Source of the DNA: Desulfovibrio desulfuricans DSM 642
GTDB lineage: Bacteria > Desulfobacterota > Desulfovibrionia > Desulfovibrionales > Desulfovibrionaceae
Reading direction: 5' to 3'
Length of the DNA: 64,000 bases
Assembly (NCBI RefSeq): GCF_000420465.1
Contig: NZ_ATUZ01000016.1
Span: forward strand, 1-64,000
Part shown: one piece after another, positions 1-7,921 of the stretch
Position numbering within the stretch: the first letter of the stretch is position 1
How the letters are laid out: each line of letters opens with the position of its first letter
Made by a program: the position numbers and the translations under genes
The notes under the pieces: model-generated
Seen by the model: only the letters and a program-made list of their open reading frames with translations
Told to the model about the DNA's origin: nothing
Database searches by the model: none

Positions 1-331
1 CTTCAAAAGTTTTTTGAGATCACGTCCTTTAGGACGACAATATCAAGTGCCTGCTCGCCTACAAGTCTTTTCAGCCGTGCGTTTTCTTCCTCTAACTGGC
101 GTAATCGCTTTGCGTCAGAGATGTTCATTCCACCGAACTTGCTGCGCCACTTGTAAAAGGTCGCATCCGAGATGCCATGCTGACGGCATAGATCGACAAC
201 GCGAACTCCAGCCTCGGCTTGCCGCAAAATTCCAATAATCTGTTCTTCGGTGAATCTGCTACGTTTCATTCTTGTGCTCCTATGTCAGGAACACTAACTT
301 TTCAATGGCATACTTTTCGGGGGGAGGGTCA
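1..331 (-). mobile_element. IS3-family insertion sequence, terminal part (cut by window edge)
   Basis: An IS3-type orfA reads leftward out of the window. About 60 bases upstream of its start, on the minus strand, the sequence begins TGACCCTCCCCCCG, a G/C-run terminus opening with TG as in many IS3-group ends. I place the element end near 331. The orfB half and the other terminal repeat lie beyond the window, so the target duplication cannot be checked. Confidence 0.7.
3..269 (-). CDS. IS3-family transposase OrfA
   Basis: This 88-residue protein is the DNA-binding OrfA subunit of an IS3-family transposase. It opens with the typical KRSRFTEEQIIGIL, followed by a helix-turn-helix (VVDLCRQHGISDATFYKW, about residues 24-41). 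A leucine-rich coiled coil (RLRQLEEENARLKRLVGEQ) then serves multimerisation in this family. In IS3 elements OrfA is fused to the DDE integrase OrfB by -1 frameshifting near its end; that region falls at the window edge, so OrfB is not visible. The length is normal and there are no internal stops, so this copy may be intact. It is unrelated in position and strand to the orfB relic at 613-944. Confidence 0.88.
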   Translation of the reverse strand: MKRSRFTEEQIIGILRQAEAGVRVVDLCRQHGISDATFYKWRSKFGGMNISDAKRLRQLEEENARLKRLVGEQALDIVVLKDVISKNF

Positions 332-612
332 ACTGTAAATCTCCCATTAATTGTTGCGCGGCATCCTTATGAGCTTGAATATTTTTTTAGTCTAATATGA
401 TAGGTAGCTTTAAGGTGCATATTGGCTGTCATTCTATGATTGAATGATGGGTAGGTTCTGTTGGGCAGACTTTCTGGGCCTTCCTTGCCTGCTGCGCTTT
501 GGCAATGATGATCTTGGCTTGGGGTTGCCTGCGGCCTTATCAATGCATTCATCAAGAGAATATGTCTGAGGTTGGGGAATGAGGGGCACTCTCTTGGCGC
601 TTATCAAAAATC
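332..612. other. Intergenic sequence between two IS fragments
   Basis: I see no convincing gene here. The one open frame (367-555, minus) has no ribosome binding site and no recognisable composition. The stretch separates the IS3 end at about 331 from the orfB relic that begins at 613. Confidence 0.5.
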
Positions 613-944
613 ATGGATGCAGATTCTTGTGCCGCCGCCCTGGAGGCAATGAACCGGTACGGCGTACCGGAAATCTTCAACACTAACCAAGGCTCGCAGT
701 TCAGGCGTTACGTGTTTACACGAACTCTCAGAGAGGCCGGAGCACGTATTTCAATGGATGGCCGAGGTCGCTGGATGGACAACGTGACGATCGAATGGCC
801 CTAGCTTTTCTGAAGTATGAATACGTGCATTTGAGGGGGGAGGCCGGGAGTGATCTTCTCCACGTCCTGGTCTGGCGGCTTGAGTTCTACAACAATCGGT
901 GTTCGCACAAGGCCTTCGATGGCATAAATCTGATGGGGATATGA
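613..944 (+). pseudogene. Degenerate IS3-family OrfB (rve/DDE integrase) remnant
   Basis: The first 63 codons match the middle of an IS3 OrfB catalytic core: GVPEIFNTNQGSQF contains the usual N-T-D-Q-G-S-Q-F motif with the catalytic Asp changed to Asn. SMDGRGRWMDN follows. The frame stops at 802-804. The C-terminal segment then continues in another frame from about 811 (LKYEYVHLRG, then FYNNRCSHKAFDG), ending at a TGA at 942-944. The N-terminal half of OrfB and any OrfA are missing. Active-site substitution, frameshift and truncation together make this a dead relic. It is on the opposite strand to the IS element at 1-331 and so came from a separate insertion. Confidence 0.85.
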
Positions 945-1182
945 CAGCGTTTAGGCCAGAGAGGGCCCGGCCTTGCCAAAGGAGGCATAGCCATGAAACT
1001 GTCCACCTTGGTTTTGCCGTTGACTGGTCCGGAAAAGTGAACCCCCTTATTGGGGGGATCTGTCGAAAAACTGTCCGGTGAAGGGGTTTGCCCCCGTCTT
1101 TGGTCTAGGCCCAAAATGCCTTATGGGAGGCAGTTTTGCCGCTGGTGGATATTCTCAAATCTAACATGCTGAAATAAAATGA
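945..1182. other. Intergenic sequence after the IS relic
   Basis: No gene is supported. Two short G/C hairpins occur, CCCCCTTATTGGGGG near 1041-1055 and GGGGTTTGCCCC near 1083-1094. They lie between two similar words (ACTGGTCCGG and ACTGTCCGG), which could be the worn end of another insertion. Confidence 0.4.
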
Positions 1183-1218
1183 AAAAGCCCTTGCAGCTAT
1201 TAACTGCAAGGGCTTACT
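1183..1218 (-). terminator. Rho-independent terminator of tRNA-Asn
   Basis: On the minus strand a stem AAGCCCTTGCAG/CTGCAAGGGCTT is followed by a T-rich stretch, just downstream of the tRNA-Asn 3' end. A nearly identical hairpin terminates the tRNA-Gly cluster near 27703. Confidence 0.8.
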
Positions 1219-1224
1219 TTCGTT

Positions 1225-1300
1225 TGGCTCCCCGAGACGGACTTGAACCGCCAACCTAGTGATTAACAGTCACCCGCTCTGCCAATTGAGCTATCGGGGA
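1225..1300 (-). tRNA. tRNA-Asn (anticodon GTT)
   Basis: The minus strand folds as a cloverleaf. The acceptor TCCCCGA pairs with TCGGGGA, the D-arm contains AGCTCAATTGGCAGAGC, the anticodon loop reads CTGTTAA (GTT), and the T-arm contains GGTTCAAGTCC. The discriminator is G and CCA is encoded in the DNA. A candidate promoter lies 18 bases upstream and a terminator directly downstream, so it appears to be a single-gene unit. Confidence 0.97.
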
Positions 1301-1317
1301 TCGTTCAGGCAAGGAAG

Positions 1318-1346
1318 TGTTTACGGAAAAACAGGGGCAAGGTCAA
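1318..1346 (-). promoter_or_regulatory. Candidate sigma-70 promoter of tRNA-Asn
   Basis: On the minus strand TTGACC (1346-1341) and TAAACA (1323-1318) are separated by 17 bases. The -10 box ends 17 bases before the tRNA. The -35 is strong and the -10 is weak. Confidence 0.5.
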
Positions 1347-1371
1347 GCGAAAACTGCAAAAAAAATTTAGA

Positions 1372-2094
1372 TCATCCCTTGATGCACCGCAAAAGCTTTT
1401 TCTGGTAGCGTTCCGCCTCGCTGTACACGCAGCCGCAGTAGGGCTGGCGGTAGAGTTCCATGGACTTTGAGCGGTCTATGCCTTCCTGCCAGTCCGCGCG
1501 AAAATCGCGATAGGCAAAGCCTGGTGCGCCCTCCTGGGCCGCCAGTTGCTCGCCTGCGGCCTTGATGACCTCGTGGGGCTGATAGCGCGAGTAGAGCAGG
1601 CTGCTGCTCACCCAGGCAAAGCCTTGCTGCCGCGCAAAGGCAAACGCTGCCTGCATGCGGCTTTCGCAGCAATAGGCGCAACGGGCGGGCGGTGTGTCGC
1701 GCCCCGTCACAGCGCGCAGCCAGTTGGTGATGTCCCATGTTTCATCGGCGTAAATGATCGGCACGCCCAGGCGTTCGGCACATTGCCCTGCGGCCTCCCG
1801 GCGGCGCAGATATTCTGCCAGCGGCTGGATGTTGGGATTCATGAACCATGCGGTCACGGCAAAGCCCTCGTCTAGCAGGCGCGTGATGGGCATGACGGCA
1901 CACGGCCCGCAGCAAACATGCAGCAGCAGGCTGTTGGCGGGCAAGGGATTTGTGGGCGCAGCTACAATGGAGCCTGCCAGAGTGGAGTCGGCGGGCGCGG
2001 CGTCAGCCGGGGAGTGCTGTGCAGAAACAGCAGCCGGGGTTTCCACCCCGGCTGCCGCACCGTATTCTAAGGACGAACCATTATTTCCAGACAT
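1372..2094 (-). CDS. queH: Epoxyqueuosine reductase QueH
   Basis: QueH (formerly DUF208) reduces epoxyqueuosine to queuosine in the wobble base of tRNAs with GUN anticodons. It is the non-orthologous, B12-independent replacement for QueG. The 240-residue protein has the family's cysteine motifs: LLHVCCGPCA, CAYCCESRM, and RQPYCGCVYSE near the C terminus; these cysteines bind an iron-sulfur cluster and a second metal. About 55 residues of Ala/Pro-rich sequence precede the conserved core, so a later start is possible. The start overlaps the last 28 bases of the RNase E/G gene, which suggests translational coupling. Its neighbour tRNA-Asn(GTT) is itself a queuosine substrate, though co-location may be chance. 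Confidence 0.92.
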   Translation of the reverse strand: MSGNNGSSLEYGAAAGVETPAAVSAQHSPADAAPADSTLAGSIVAAPTNPLPANSLLLHVCCGPCAVMPITRLLDEGFAVTAWFMNPNIQPLAEYLRRREAAGQCAERLGVPIIYADETWDITNWLRAVTGRDTPPARCAYCCESRMQAAFAFARQQGFAWVSSSLLYSRYQPHEVIKAAGEQLAAQEGAPGFAYRDFRADWQEGIDRSKSMELYRQPYCGCVYSEAERYQKKLLRCIKG

Positions 2095-4928
2095 TTACCA
2101 TAATCCTGCTCAATCTCGCGCAGGGTGTCGCGCTTGTGGTTCAGCAGATACAGGGCCAGTTCCGGGCTTGCCGGGTATACGCATTTTTCCTTGGGCTCTG
2201 CGCTGATCATGCGGCGCAGTTCGCGCAGGGCCTGTAATGCCTGCCACTCAATATTGCGACGCATGCCTGTGCCGCCGCAGGCGGGGCAAGGTTCAAGCGA
2301 GATGGCCAAAGCCGAGGAGCCAGTGCGCTGGCGCACCAGTTCCAGCAGGCCGAAGGAACTCATCCGGGCAACATCGTGCCGTGCGCGGTCATTCTTCATG
2401 GCTGTGCGCAGGGTTTTTTCCACTTCAAGCACGTGTTTTTTGTCGCGCATTTCAATGAAGTCGATCACCACCTGGCCGCCGATGTCGCGCAGCTTGAGGT
2501 GGCGGGCAATGGCTTCGGCGGCTTCCATGTTGGTTTTGTGCGCCATGGCCTCAAAGTTGCCCTTGCCGGAAATTTTGCCGGAGTTGATGTCGATGGCCAT
2601 GAGGGCTTCCGTCTGATCGAACACCAGACGCCCGCCAGAGGGCAGCAGCACTTCGCGGGAATAAATCTGCTCCAGCTGGCGGCGCAGATTAAAGCGTTCC
2701 CACATGGGGGTGCGCATGTCGGTGTGCACCCGCACAATATCTTTGCGGCGGGGGAACAGCAGGTTCACGGTGTCACGCACGCTCTGCGCCACTTCATCAT
2801 TATCAACCCAGATTTCGCACACGTCCTCGGTCAGATAGTCGCGCACGGCGCGCTCTGAAAGACCCGGCTCCTGGTAGATAAGGGTCGGGGCGGAAACCTC
2901 GGTGGCCTTTTTGCGGATATCGCGCCAGACACGCTTGAGATACTGCAAATCGTTCTTGAGCGTGGTTTTGGTGGTTCCGGCGCTGACAGTACGCACAATG
3001 ACGCCAAGCCCCTGACCGGGGTCAATGCCGTTCATCATTTCGCGCAGGCGCGAACGCTCATCATCGTCATCCACCTTGCGGGAAACGCCGATCTGATCCT
3101 GCCCCGGCGTAAGCACAAGGAAGCGCCCGGCAAGGGAAAGCCATGTGGTCAAAAACGCGCCCTTGCTGCCGGTGGGTTCTTTGACCACCTGCACCAGCAC
3201 TTCCTGACCCGCCTTCAGCACCTTCTGAATGGGCGGAAATTTTTTGCCCTTGGAGGGTTCGTGGTGGGCCAGCCAGTATTCGGGATGCACCTCGTCAATC
3301 TGGAGGAATCCGTTCTTGCCAGCGCCGTAGCTGACAAAGGCGGCCTGAAGGTTGGTGTCGATATTGTGGATGACACCCTTGTAAATATTGCCCTTGATTT
3401 TGCGCTGGTGCAGCATGTCCAGATAGTATTCCAGCAACTGGCCGTCTTCAGCCAGGGCGACTTCTACCTGTTCGCCGGGCAGCACGCTGATGAACATGCG
3501 CCGCTTGCCCTTGGGGGCTTCGGTAGGAGCCTTGTCAGCATTGGCAGCCTTGTTGCCTTCTGTGGATCTGCCGCCTTCAGCCGGCTTGCCGTTTTCAGGC
3601 TTGTTCAGCTGTTGCTGCTGTTGTGGCTTGGCCTGCCTGGCGGGCTTGTTCTGCCTGGGGGCGTTCTGGGGGCGCGTATCCTGCGCGCGGCTGGCCTGCT
3701 CTGGCGCGTCATCGGCCAGATCAAGAGCATCGTCATCATCGTCGAGAGGGGCGGTGCTGGCCTGATCCTCGGCGGTTTGCGCGTCATCCTGTCCGTTCAG
3801 TTCTTTTTTACGGTTGCGGCCACGCCCGCCCCGACGTCCACGCCGATTCTTGCGGCGCGGGCCATCCCCTGCAGCGGCGTCGCCGGAGGCCGATGCAGAA
3901 CCGCTTTCAGCGGCCTGTTCCGCATCCTGTTCCGCTTGGGCGGCAGGTGTGCCTACTGCTTTGTCTGCGGGCTGACTTGCGGCCTGGCTCACATTTTGAT
4001 CGGCAGCCGGTCTGGGGCTTTGACCGCGTTCCGCTGCGGGGGCGTTCTGGCGCCGCGCTGCGTCTGCGGGTTTGTCTGAAATTTGTTCCGACGCCTGCTT
4101 TGCGCTCAGCTCAGCTGCTTTTGCAGGGGCTTGAGCCACGGGAGCCGGGCTAGTGAGAGCCGCAGAAACCGCAGGCTTGTCTGATGCGGGGCTTACGGAC
4201 TTGGGGGCTGTGCCTGCAGGCGCTGCGTCAAGTGTCTGTGCAGCTACCTGAGCAGTGGCTTTTGCACTGCTTTCTGCCGCTGTTTTTGCGGGCCGACCTT
4301 TGGGAGCCTTTGCGGCAGGCTTTTGGGGCGCGGCTTCCTGCTTGGAGCGATCAGAAGCTTTTGCAGTTTTGGCCGTAGCCGCAGCTTCAGTTGTGCTGGC
4401 TTCAGTTGTCTTGCCCTTGCGGGGCGTTGCGGCTTTGCCCGCAGTCTTGCCCACAGCTTTGGCAGGAGCCTTGCCCGGAGTTTTGCCAGCAGCCTTGAGG
4501 GCCTCAGCAGCAGGGGCGGCGGCTGACTTGGGCGCTACGGCATCTGCCGCGCTGCCAGAAATTTCTTTGGAGGGCTCAGCCGTTTTTTTAGCTTTGGCGG
4601 TAGTCGTCTTTGCTGTTTTGCCCGCGCTGCGGCCTGCGACCTTGGCGGTTGATGCGGCTTTTGATGCCGAGGTCTTGGATGAAGCTGATTCGGCCTGGGC
4701 GGCCTTGGAATCGGAAGCGCCTTTAGAATCAGAAGAATCCTTGGCGGGCTTTGATCCGGAGGTTTTGGACGCGGCCTTGCCGGAAGCTGTTTTGCCAGAG
4801 GCTGGCTTGGCGGCTGGTTTGGCTTTGCTGCGTGTTGTGGTTGAACGTTTGGGCTTGGAAACTTCCTGCGACGATGCATCCGTGGCTTGCTGTGAAGCGA
4901 CCACGGGGGTGTCTTGGTCTATAGTCAT
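2067..4928 (-). CDS. rne: Rne/Rng-family ribonuclease E/G with long N-terminal low-complexity arm
   Basis: This endoribonuclease is expected to process rRNA and tRNA and to start mRNA decay. It has 953 residues in two parts. Residues 1 to about 477 are Ala/Lys/Ser/Pro-rich and probably disordered, with basic patches such as RRKNRRGRRGGRGRNRKK. From Met478 (MFISVLPGEQ) a compact RNase E catalytic core follows: S1 domain (GNIYKGVIHNIDTNLQAAFV), DNase-I-like domain and zinc link. Counting from Met478, the catalytic aspartates (AIDINS, VIDFIE) fall at 303 and 346 and the zinc-link cysteines (CPAC) at 404 and 407, the same numbers as in Escherichia coli RNase E. The protein ends soon after the core, so the C-terminal degradosome scaffold is absent. 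queH begins inside its last codons. Confidence 0.95.
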   Translation of the reverse strand: MTIDQDTPVVASQQATDASSQEVSKPKRSTTTRSKAKPAAKPASGKTASGKAASKTSGSKPAKDSSDSKGASDSKAAQAESASSKTSASKAASTAKVAGRSAGKTAKTTTAKAKKTAEPSKEISGSAADAVAPKSAAAPAAEALKAAGKTPGKAPAKAVGKTAGKAATPRKGKTTEASTTEAAATAKTAKASDRSKQEAAPQKPAAKAPKGRPAKTAAESSAKATAQVAAQTLDAAPAGTAPKSVSPASDKPAVSAALTSPAPVAQAPAKAAELSAKQASEQISDKPADAARRQNAPAAERGQSPRPAADQNVSQAASQPADKAVGTPAAQAEQDAEQAAESGSASASGDAAAGDGPRRKNRRGRRGGRGRNRKKELNGQDDAQTAEDQASTAPLDDDDDALDLADDAPEQASRAQDTRPQNAPRQNKPARQAKPQQQQQLNKPENGKPAEGGRSTEGNKAANADKAPTEAPKGKRRMFISVLPGEQVEVALAEDGQLLEYYLDMLHQRKIKGNIYKGVIHNIDTNLQAAFVSYGAGKNGFLQIDEVHPEYWLAHHEPSKGKKFPPIQKVLKAGQEVLVQVVKEPTGSKGAFLTTWLSLAGRFLVLTPGQDQIGVSRKVDDDDERSRLREMMNGIDPGQGLGVIVRTVSAGTTKTTLKNDLQYLKRVWRDIRKKATEVSAPTLIYQEPGLSERAVRDYLTEDVCEIWVDNDEVAQSVRDTVNLLFPRRKDIVRVHTDMRTPMWERFNLRRQLEQIYSREVLLPSGGRLVFDQTEALMAIDINSGKISGKGNFEAMAHKTNMEAAEAIARHLKLRDIGGQVVIDFIEMRDKKHVLEVEKTLRTAMKNDRARHDVARMSSFGLLELVRQRTGSSALAISLEPCPACGGTGMRRNIEWQALQALRELRRMISAEPKEKCVYPASPELALYLLNHKRDTLREIEQDYGKCLEIMVRP

Positions 4929-5269
4929 GAAAATCCTTTTGCTGCGGGGCGTTGAGCCTCCGCAAAAATTTCAGCCAGCATGCCATGCACTTACGGGAAT
5001 GTGCCGTATTTGCTCCGCCGCAGCGCCAACAAGGCGCGCGAAGGCGGCAGCATGCTAATCCGCTTTTTGGAGAGTACGTTTTTTTTGAAAATATGCAAGC
5101 GGGCAAGGGCGGGGCGGGAAAATGAGCGCGGCGTGAACTGTGCCTGCCATCCTAACATGCTGCGGAGGCAGAAGAAAAATTGTGGAGGCGGGTGTGGATC
5201 TGGGGCAAGGGCCGCATCCGTCGAATCACATCCTTACAATGCGTTCCGGCAGATGCGGCAGGCAAAAAA
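4929..5269. other. Intergenic region between RNase E/G and the metallophosphoesterase
   Basis: No gene is supported. It must hold the promoter and leader of the RNase E/G gene (minus strand). A long-loop inverted repeat, GCCGCATC (about 5212-5219) and GATGCGGC (about 5252-5259), lies just downstream of the metallophosphoesterase stop and may act in its 3' end; no U-tract follows it. Confidence 0.5.
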
Positions 5270-5956
5270 TTAGTCTTCAAGCATCTTGAGTTCGGCGGAG
5301 AGCTGGCCCGAATTGGAGCGCAGCAGCACGTAGCCGCCCTGCGCAAGCATGCCGGGGTTGACCACAAGGGTGCGGCCCACGCGGTCCATGGCGCGCGATT
5401 CGTGGATATGCCCGCACAGGCAGATGTCCGGCTGGGCTTCTTCAAGAAATTCGCGCACGGCTGTGGAACCCACATGAATGCCGCCGGGGATCATGTCGCA
5501 AGCGGTATCCTTGGGCGGATTGTGCGAAACAAGCACGCTGTGCGGATAGTGGCGGGCTTTTTGCCAGCAGGTTTCAAGCCACGCGGAAAATGCGGATTCC
5601 GGAAATTCGCTCGGCGTGCCAAAGGGCGTAAATGTGGAGGCCCCAACGCCAAAAATGGCGATTTCGGGCGTAAGCTCACGAGTGACGGCGTGGAGATTCC
5701 AGCCTTTTTCGCTCAGCCACTGGTCAACTTCAGGCCTGTCCATGTTGCCGATCTGAGCCAGCACGGGGATGTCGTGGACGCACAGGGCGCTCATGACCAG
5801 CTCTGCCTGCTTGACGCCGCCGGTGATGGTCAGGTCGCCGGTAACGATAATGCCGTCAGCCTGCGAGAGTTCCGGTATCTGGGCAAAACGTTCAGGCTCG
5901 TCGTGGATGTCGCCCACGGCGATCCAGAGAAAATCCTGAGAGTCGGCGCTTGGCAT
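5270..5956 (-). CDS. Calcineurin-like metallophosphoesterase
   Basis: A 228-residue cytoplasmic protein with the full set of metallophosphoesterase metal motifs: GDIHD (residues 15-19), GDLT, GNMDRPE, a histidine in LVSHNPP, and CGHIHES near the C terminus. Such proteins carry a di-metal centre and hydrolyse phosphomonoesters or phosphodiesters; the substrate cannot be read from sequence. I start at the ATG at 5956 because GGAAG sits at the right distance and the protein then begins just before the first motif. An in-frame start 20 codons upstream has no ribosome binding site. The gene is divergent from the 5-formyl-THF cyclo-ligase. Confidence 0.88.
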   Translation of the reverse strand: MPSADSQDFLWIAVGDIHDEPERFAQIPELSQADGIIVTGDLTITGGVKQAELVMSALCVHDIPVLAQIGNMDRPEVDQWLSEKGWNLHAVTRELTPEIAIFGVGASTFTPFGTPSEFPESAFSAWLETCWQKARHYPHSVLVSHNPPKDTACDMIPGGIHVGSTAVREFLEEAQPDICLCGHIHESRAMDRVGRTLVVNPGMLAQGGYVLLRSNSGQLSAELKMLED

Positions 5957-6142
5957 GGTGTTGCTTCCTTTGTTACAGTGGCGCAGGTGTTGAGAATGCC
6001 ACACATTGCACCACAAGGAAAGAGACGCTTGCCCTCCAATGCCACACCCTCCGTGCCTGTGCCGCCCAGTCAGCCAGTGAACCAGCCGGATGCTCCGCTA
6101 ACGTGCCCGGCGGGCAATCTTTCAGCCGTGCTGTCCGAGGCT

Positions 6143-6751
6143 ATGGCTCAGGCCAGAAACGATGTGCGCAAAGCCATGCGGCGTCTGCGGGTGGAGCAGT
6201 CCCCCCAGTTGGCAGAAATCCGCAGCAAGGCGGCGCAGAGCAGGCTGATGGAATCCGCCCTGTGGAAGAATGCCCGCTCCGTGGCCCTCTATGTGGGGGT
6301 TAGGGGTGAGCTTGGCACGCAGGCATTGCTGCGCGCGGCATGGCGGGCTGGTATGCTCGTGTGGCTGCCGCGTGTGCGGCGCAGCGAACCGGGATTTATG
6401 GACTTTGTGGCCTGCAGCGGCCCGGATCAGTTGCGGCCCGGCCCTCTCGGCCTGCTTGAACCGCACGATTCCCTGCCCGGTTTCGGGCCGGAAGCGGCGG
6501 GCGGCAGCGGCGCGGGGGAAGCATACCCCCTTGCCCCCGATCTTGCGCTCCTGCCCGGTGTGGCTTTTGATCTCACTGGAGGGCGGCTGGGCTATGGCGG
6601 CGGCTATTACGACCGCTTTCTGGAAAAAGGATTCACCTGCCCCCGCGTGGGCCTGTGTTTTGAATTTCAGCTTGTGGAATCCCTGCCCCTGGCCCCCTGG
6701 GACCAGCGGGTCAACTATATATGTACTGAAGAGCGTATGCTGTGTCTGTAA
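6143..6751 (+). CDS. 5-formyltetrahydrofolate cyclo-ligase (MTHFS)
   Basis: This enzyme uses ATP to convert 5-formyl-THF to 5,10-methenyl-THF, salvaging a stored folate. The 202-residue reading has the family's basic N-terminal helix (RNDVRKAMRRLR), a GVRGELGT segment and the signature GRLGYGGGYYDRFL, where the glycine-rich loop binds ATP phosphate. The open frame extends upstream to an ATG at 5996 through Pro-rich sequence. I prefer 6143 because the family normally begins at the basic helix and GAGG precedes this ATG, but spacing is short and the longer start remains possible. It overlaps the next gene by 10 bases, indicating co-translation with pgeF. Confidence 0.88.
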   Translation: MAQARNDVRKAMRRLRVEQSPQLAEIRSKAAQSRLMESALWKNARSVALYVGVRGELGTQALLRAAWRAGMLVWLPRVRRSEPGFMDFVACSGPDQLRPGPLGLLEPHDSLPGFGPEAAGGSGAGEAYPLAPDLALLPGVAFDLTGGRLGYGGGYYDRFLEKGFTCPRVGLCFEFQLVESLPLAPWDQRVNYICTEERMLCL

Positions 6752-7497
6752 GCTATATCCCCTTTATTTTTCCCGGTGTTCCGCAGGTGCGTTGCGCCTT
6801 TCAGACCCGCGCCGGAGGCGTGAGCCTTGGCGAGTTTGGCGGCGGCAACATTGCTTTTACCGTGCAGGATAAGCCCGAACACGTCATTGCCAACCGCCAT
6901 AGCCTGCTGGAAGGCCTGCGCCCGCAAGGCATGACCGCCTGGGCCGAACTGATGCAGGTGCACGGCGATGGTTTTGTTTTTGAGCCGGAGGCCGTGGCCT
7001 GCGAAACGCCCGTCACGGCGGAAGGCGACGGCATGGCCACAGAGCGTCCCGGCCTTGGGCTGCTCATCAAAACGGCAGACTGCCAGCCCATCCTTATTGC
7101 CCACAAAAGCGGCGCGTACATCGCCGCCATGCATGCGGGCTGGCGTGGCAACCGCTGCGATTTCCCCATCACGGGCGTGGCCCGCTTCTGCGAACGTTAC
7201 GGCCTTGAACCGCGCGATCTGCTGGCTGTGCGCGGCCCCAGCCTCGGGCCGGGCAAGGCGGAATTTGTCAATTTGGGCAAGGAGTGGGGCGAACCCTACC
7301 TGCCCTGGTTTGATGCCAGCAGCAAAACCATGGATTTGTGGGGCCTCACGCGGCACCAGCTTGAGCGCGCGGGCCTTTTGCCGCGCAACATCTATGGGCT
7401 GGACATCTGCACCGCCAGCAACAACGAGCAGTTTTTTTCCTACCGCTGCGCCAGACGCTCGGGCCGTCAGGCCAGCCTTGTGTGGATAGCAGCCTGA
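6742..7497 (+). CDS. pgeF: PgeF/YfiH-family purine nucleoside phosphorylase-like (laccase-domain) protein
   Basis: A 251-residue Cu-oxidase_4 family protein. Members have been called polyphenol oxidase, zinc-dependent purine nucleoside phosphorylase, and peptidoglycan editing factor; which activity matters here is unknown. Family motifs are present: QVHGD, KTADCQP, MHAGWRGN with a metal-binding His, and DICTASNNEQFFSYR with the Cys and C-terminal motif. The start is GTG at 6742, preceded by GAAGAG, inside the last codons of the cyclo-ligase gene. A strong sigma-70-type promoter for the downstream riboswitch begins 5 bases after its stop. Confidence 0.9.
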   Translation: MSVSYIPFIFPGVPQVRCAFQTRAGGVSLGEFGGGNIAFTVQDKPEHVIANRHSLLEGLRPQGMTAWAELMQVHGDGFVFEPEAVACETPVTAEGDGMATERPGLGLLIKTADCQPILIAHKSGAYIAAMHAGWRGNRCDFPITGVARFCERYGLEPRDLLAVRGPSLGPGKAEFVNLGKEWGEPYLPWFDASSKTMDLWGLTRHQLERAGLLPRNIYGLDICTASNNEQFFSYRCARRSGRQASLVWIAA

Positions 7498-7501
7498 GCC
7501 A

Positions 7502-7530
7502 TTGACAGGCCGCAAGGCCGCGCCTAGAGT
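7502..7530 (+). promoter_or_regulatory. Sigma-70 promoter of the cobalamin operon leader
   Basis: TTGACA (7502-7507, perfect -35) and TAGAGT (7525-7530, -10) are separated by exactly 17 bases, directly upstream of the riboswitch aptamer. Confidence 0.8.
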
Positions 7531-7534
7531 GTTG

Positions 7535-7702
7535 GCGGCATTGGTAGCCGGGTAGACCGGCTTGAAAAGGGAATCCCGTGAAAAACGGGAGCGGACCCGC
7601 CGCCGTAAGGTTCTTAACCTTGCTCCATCTTGCGCCACTGGAAACGGGAAGGCCGGAGCAGGGGAACCAAGCCGGAAGACCTGCCATGCCCCAAGGTGCG
7701 CA
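7535..7702 (+). promoter_or_regulatory. Cobalamin riboswitch (B12 element)
   Basis: The sequence carries the B12-element landmarks in order: GGTAGCCGGGTAGACC, AAAAGGGAATCC followed by GTGAAAAACGGGAGCGGACC, CCGCCGCCGTA, the GCCACTG core, and the B12 box AGCCGGAAGACCTGCC. It sits between a strong promoter and an intrinsic terminator ahead of btuC. Cobalamin binding should favour termination and switch off import and synthesis genes. Confidence 0.96.
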
Positions 7703-7783
7703 GTCATGGAATGACGGCACCACGGTGCGGCATTGGCCGCCCCACGGCAACGGGTTTTTGCCGGCAGGACAGAGGAAATACGG

Positions 7784-7817
7784 GCCTCTTCCACCACGAG
7801 TGGAAGAGGCTTTTTTT
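7784..7817 (+). terminator. Intrinsic terminator of the cobalamin riboswitch
   Basis: GCCTCTTCCA (7784-7793) pairs perfectly with TGGAAGAGGC (7801-7810) and is followed by seven T. It lies about 80 bases after the B12 box. A smaller hairpin (CGGCAA/TTGCCG, 7746-7763) lies between and could belong to the antiterminator switch. Confidence 0.9.
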
Positions 7818-7921
7818 ATGCCCGCGCGGCGCAGGCCGCCACTGGGCAAGGGTCTGACCCCTGAGGTCAGCCAACGCTTTGGCCCGCGTTTGCCCCCGCA
7901 GGCTACGGCCAGAGGGCTGGC

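Noticed and set aside
3261-4079. Long open frame on the plus strand opposite the RNase E/G low-complexity arm
   Set aside because: It is a mirror of the repetitive Ala/Lys codons and shows no ribosome binding site or domain.
5180-5995. Plus-strand extension of the cyclo-ligase frame
   Set aside because: It runs antisense to the metallophosphoesterase, whose motifs are convincing, and has no domain of its own.
6715-7797. 360-codon frame on the minus strand
   Set aside because: It covers pgeF and the riboswitch in antisense; both have clear identity on the plus strand.
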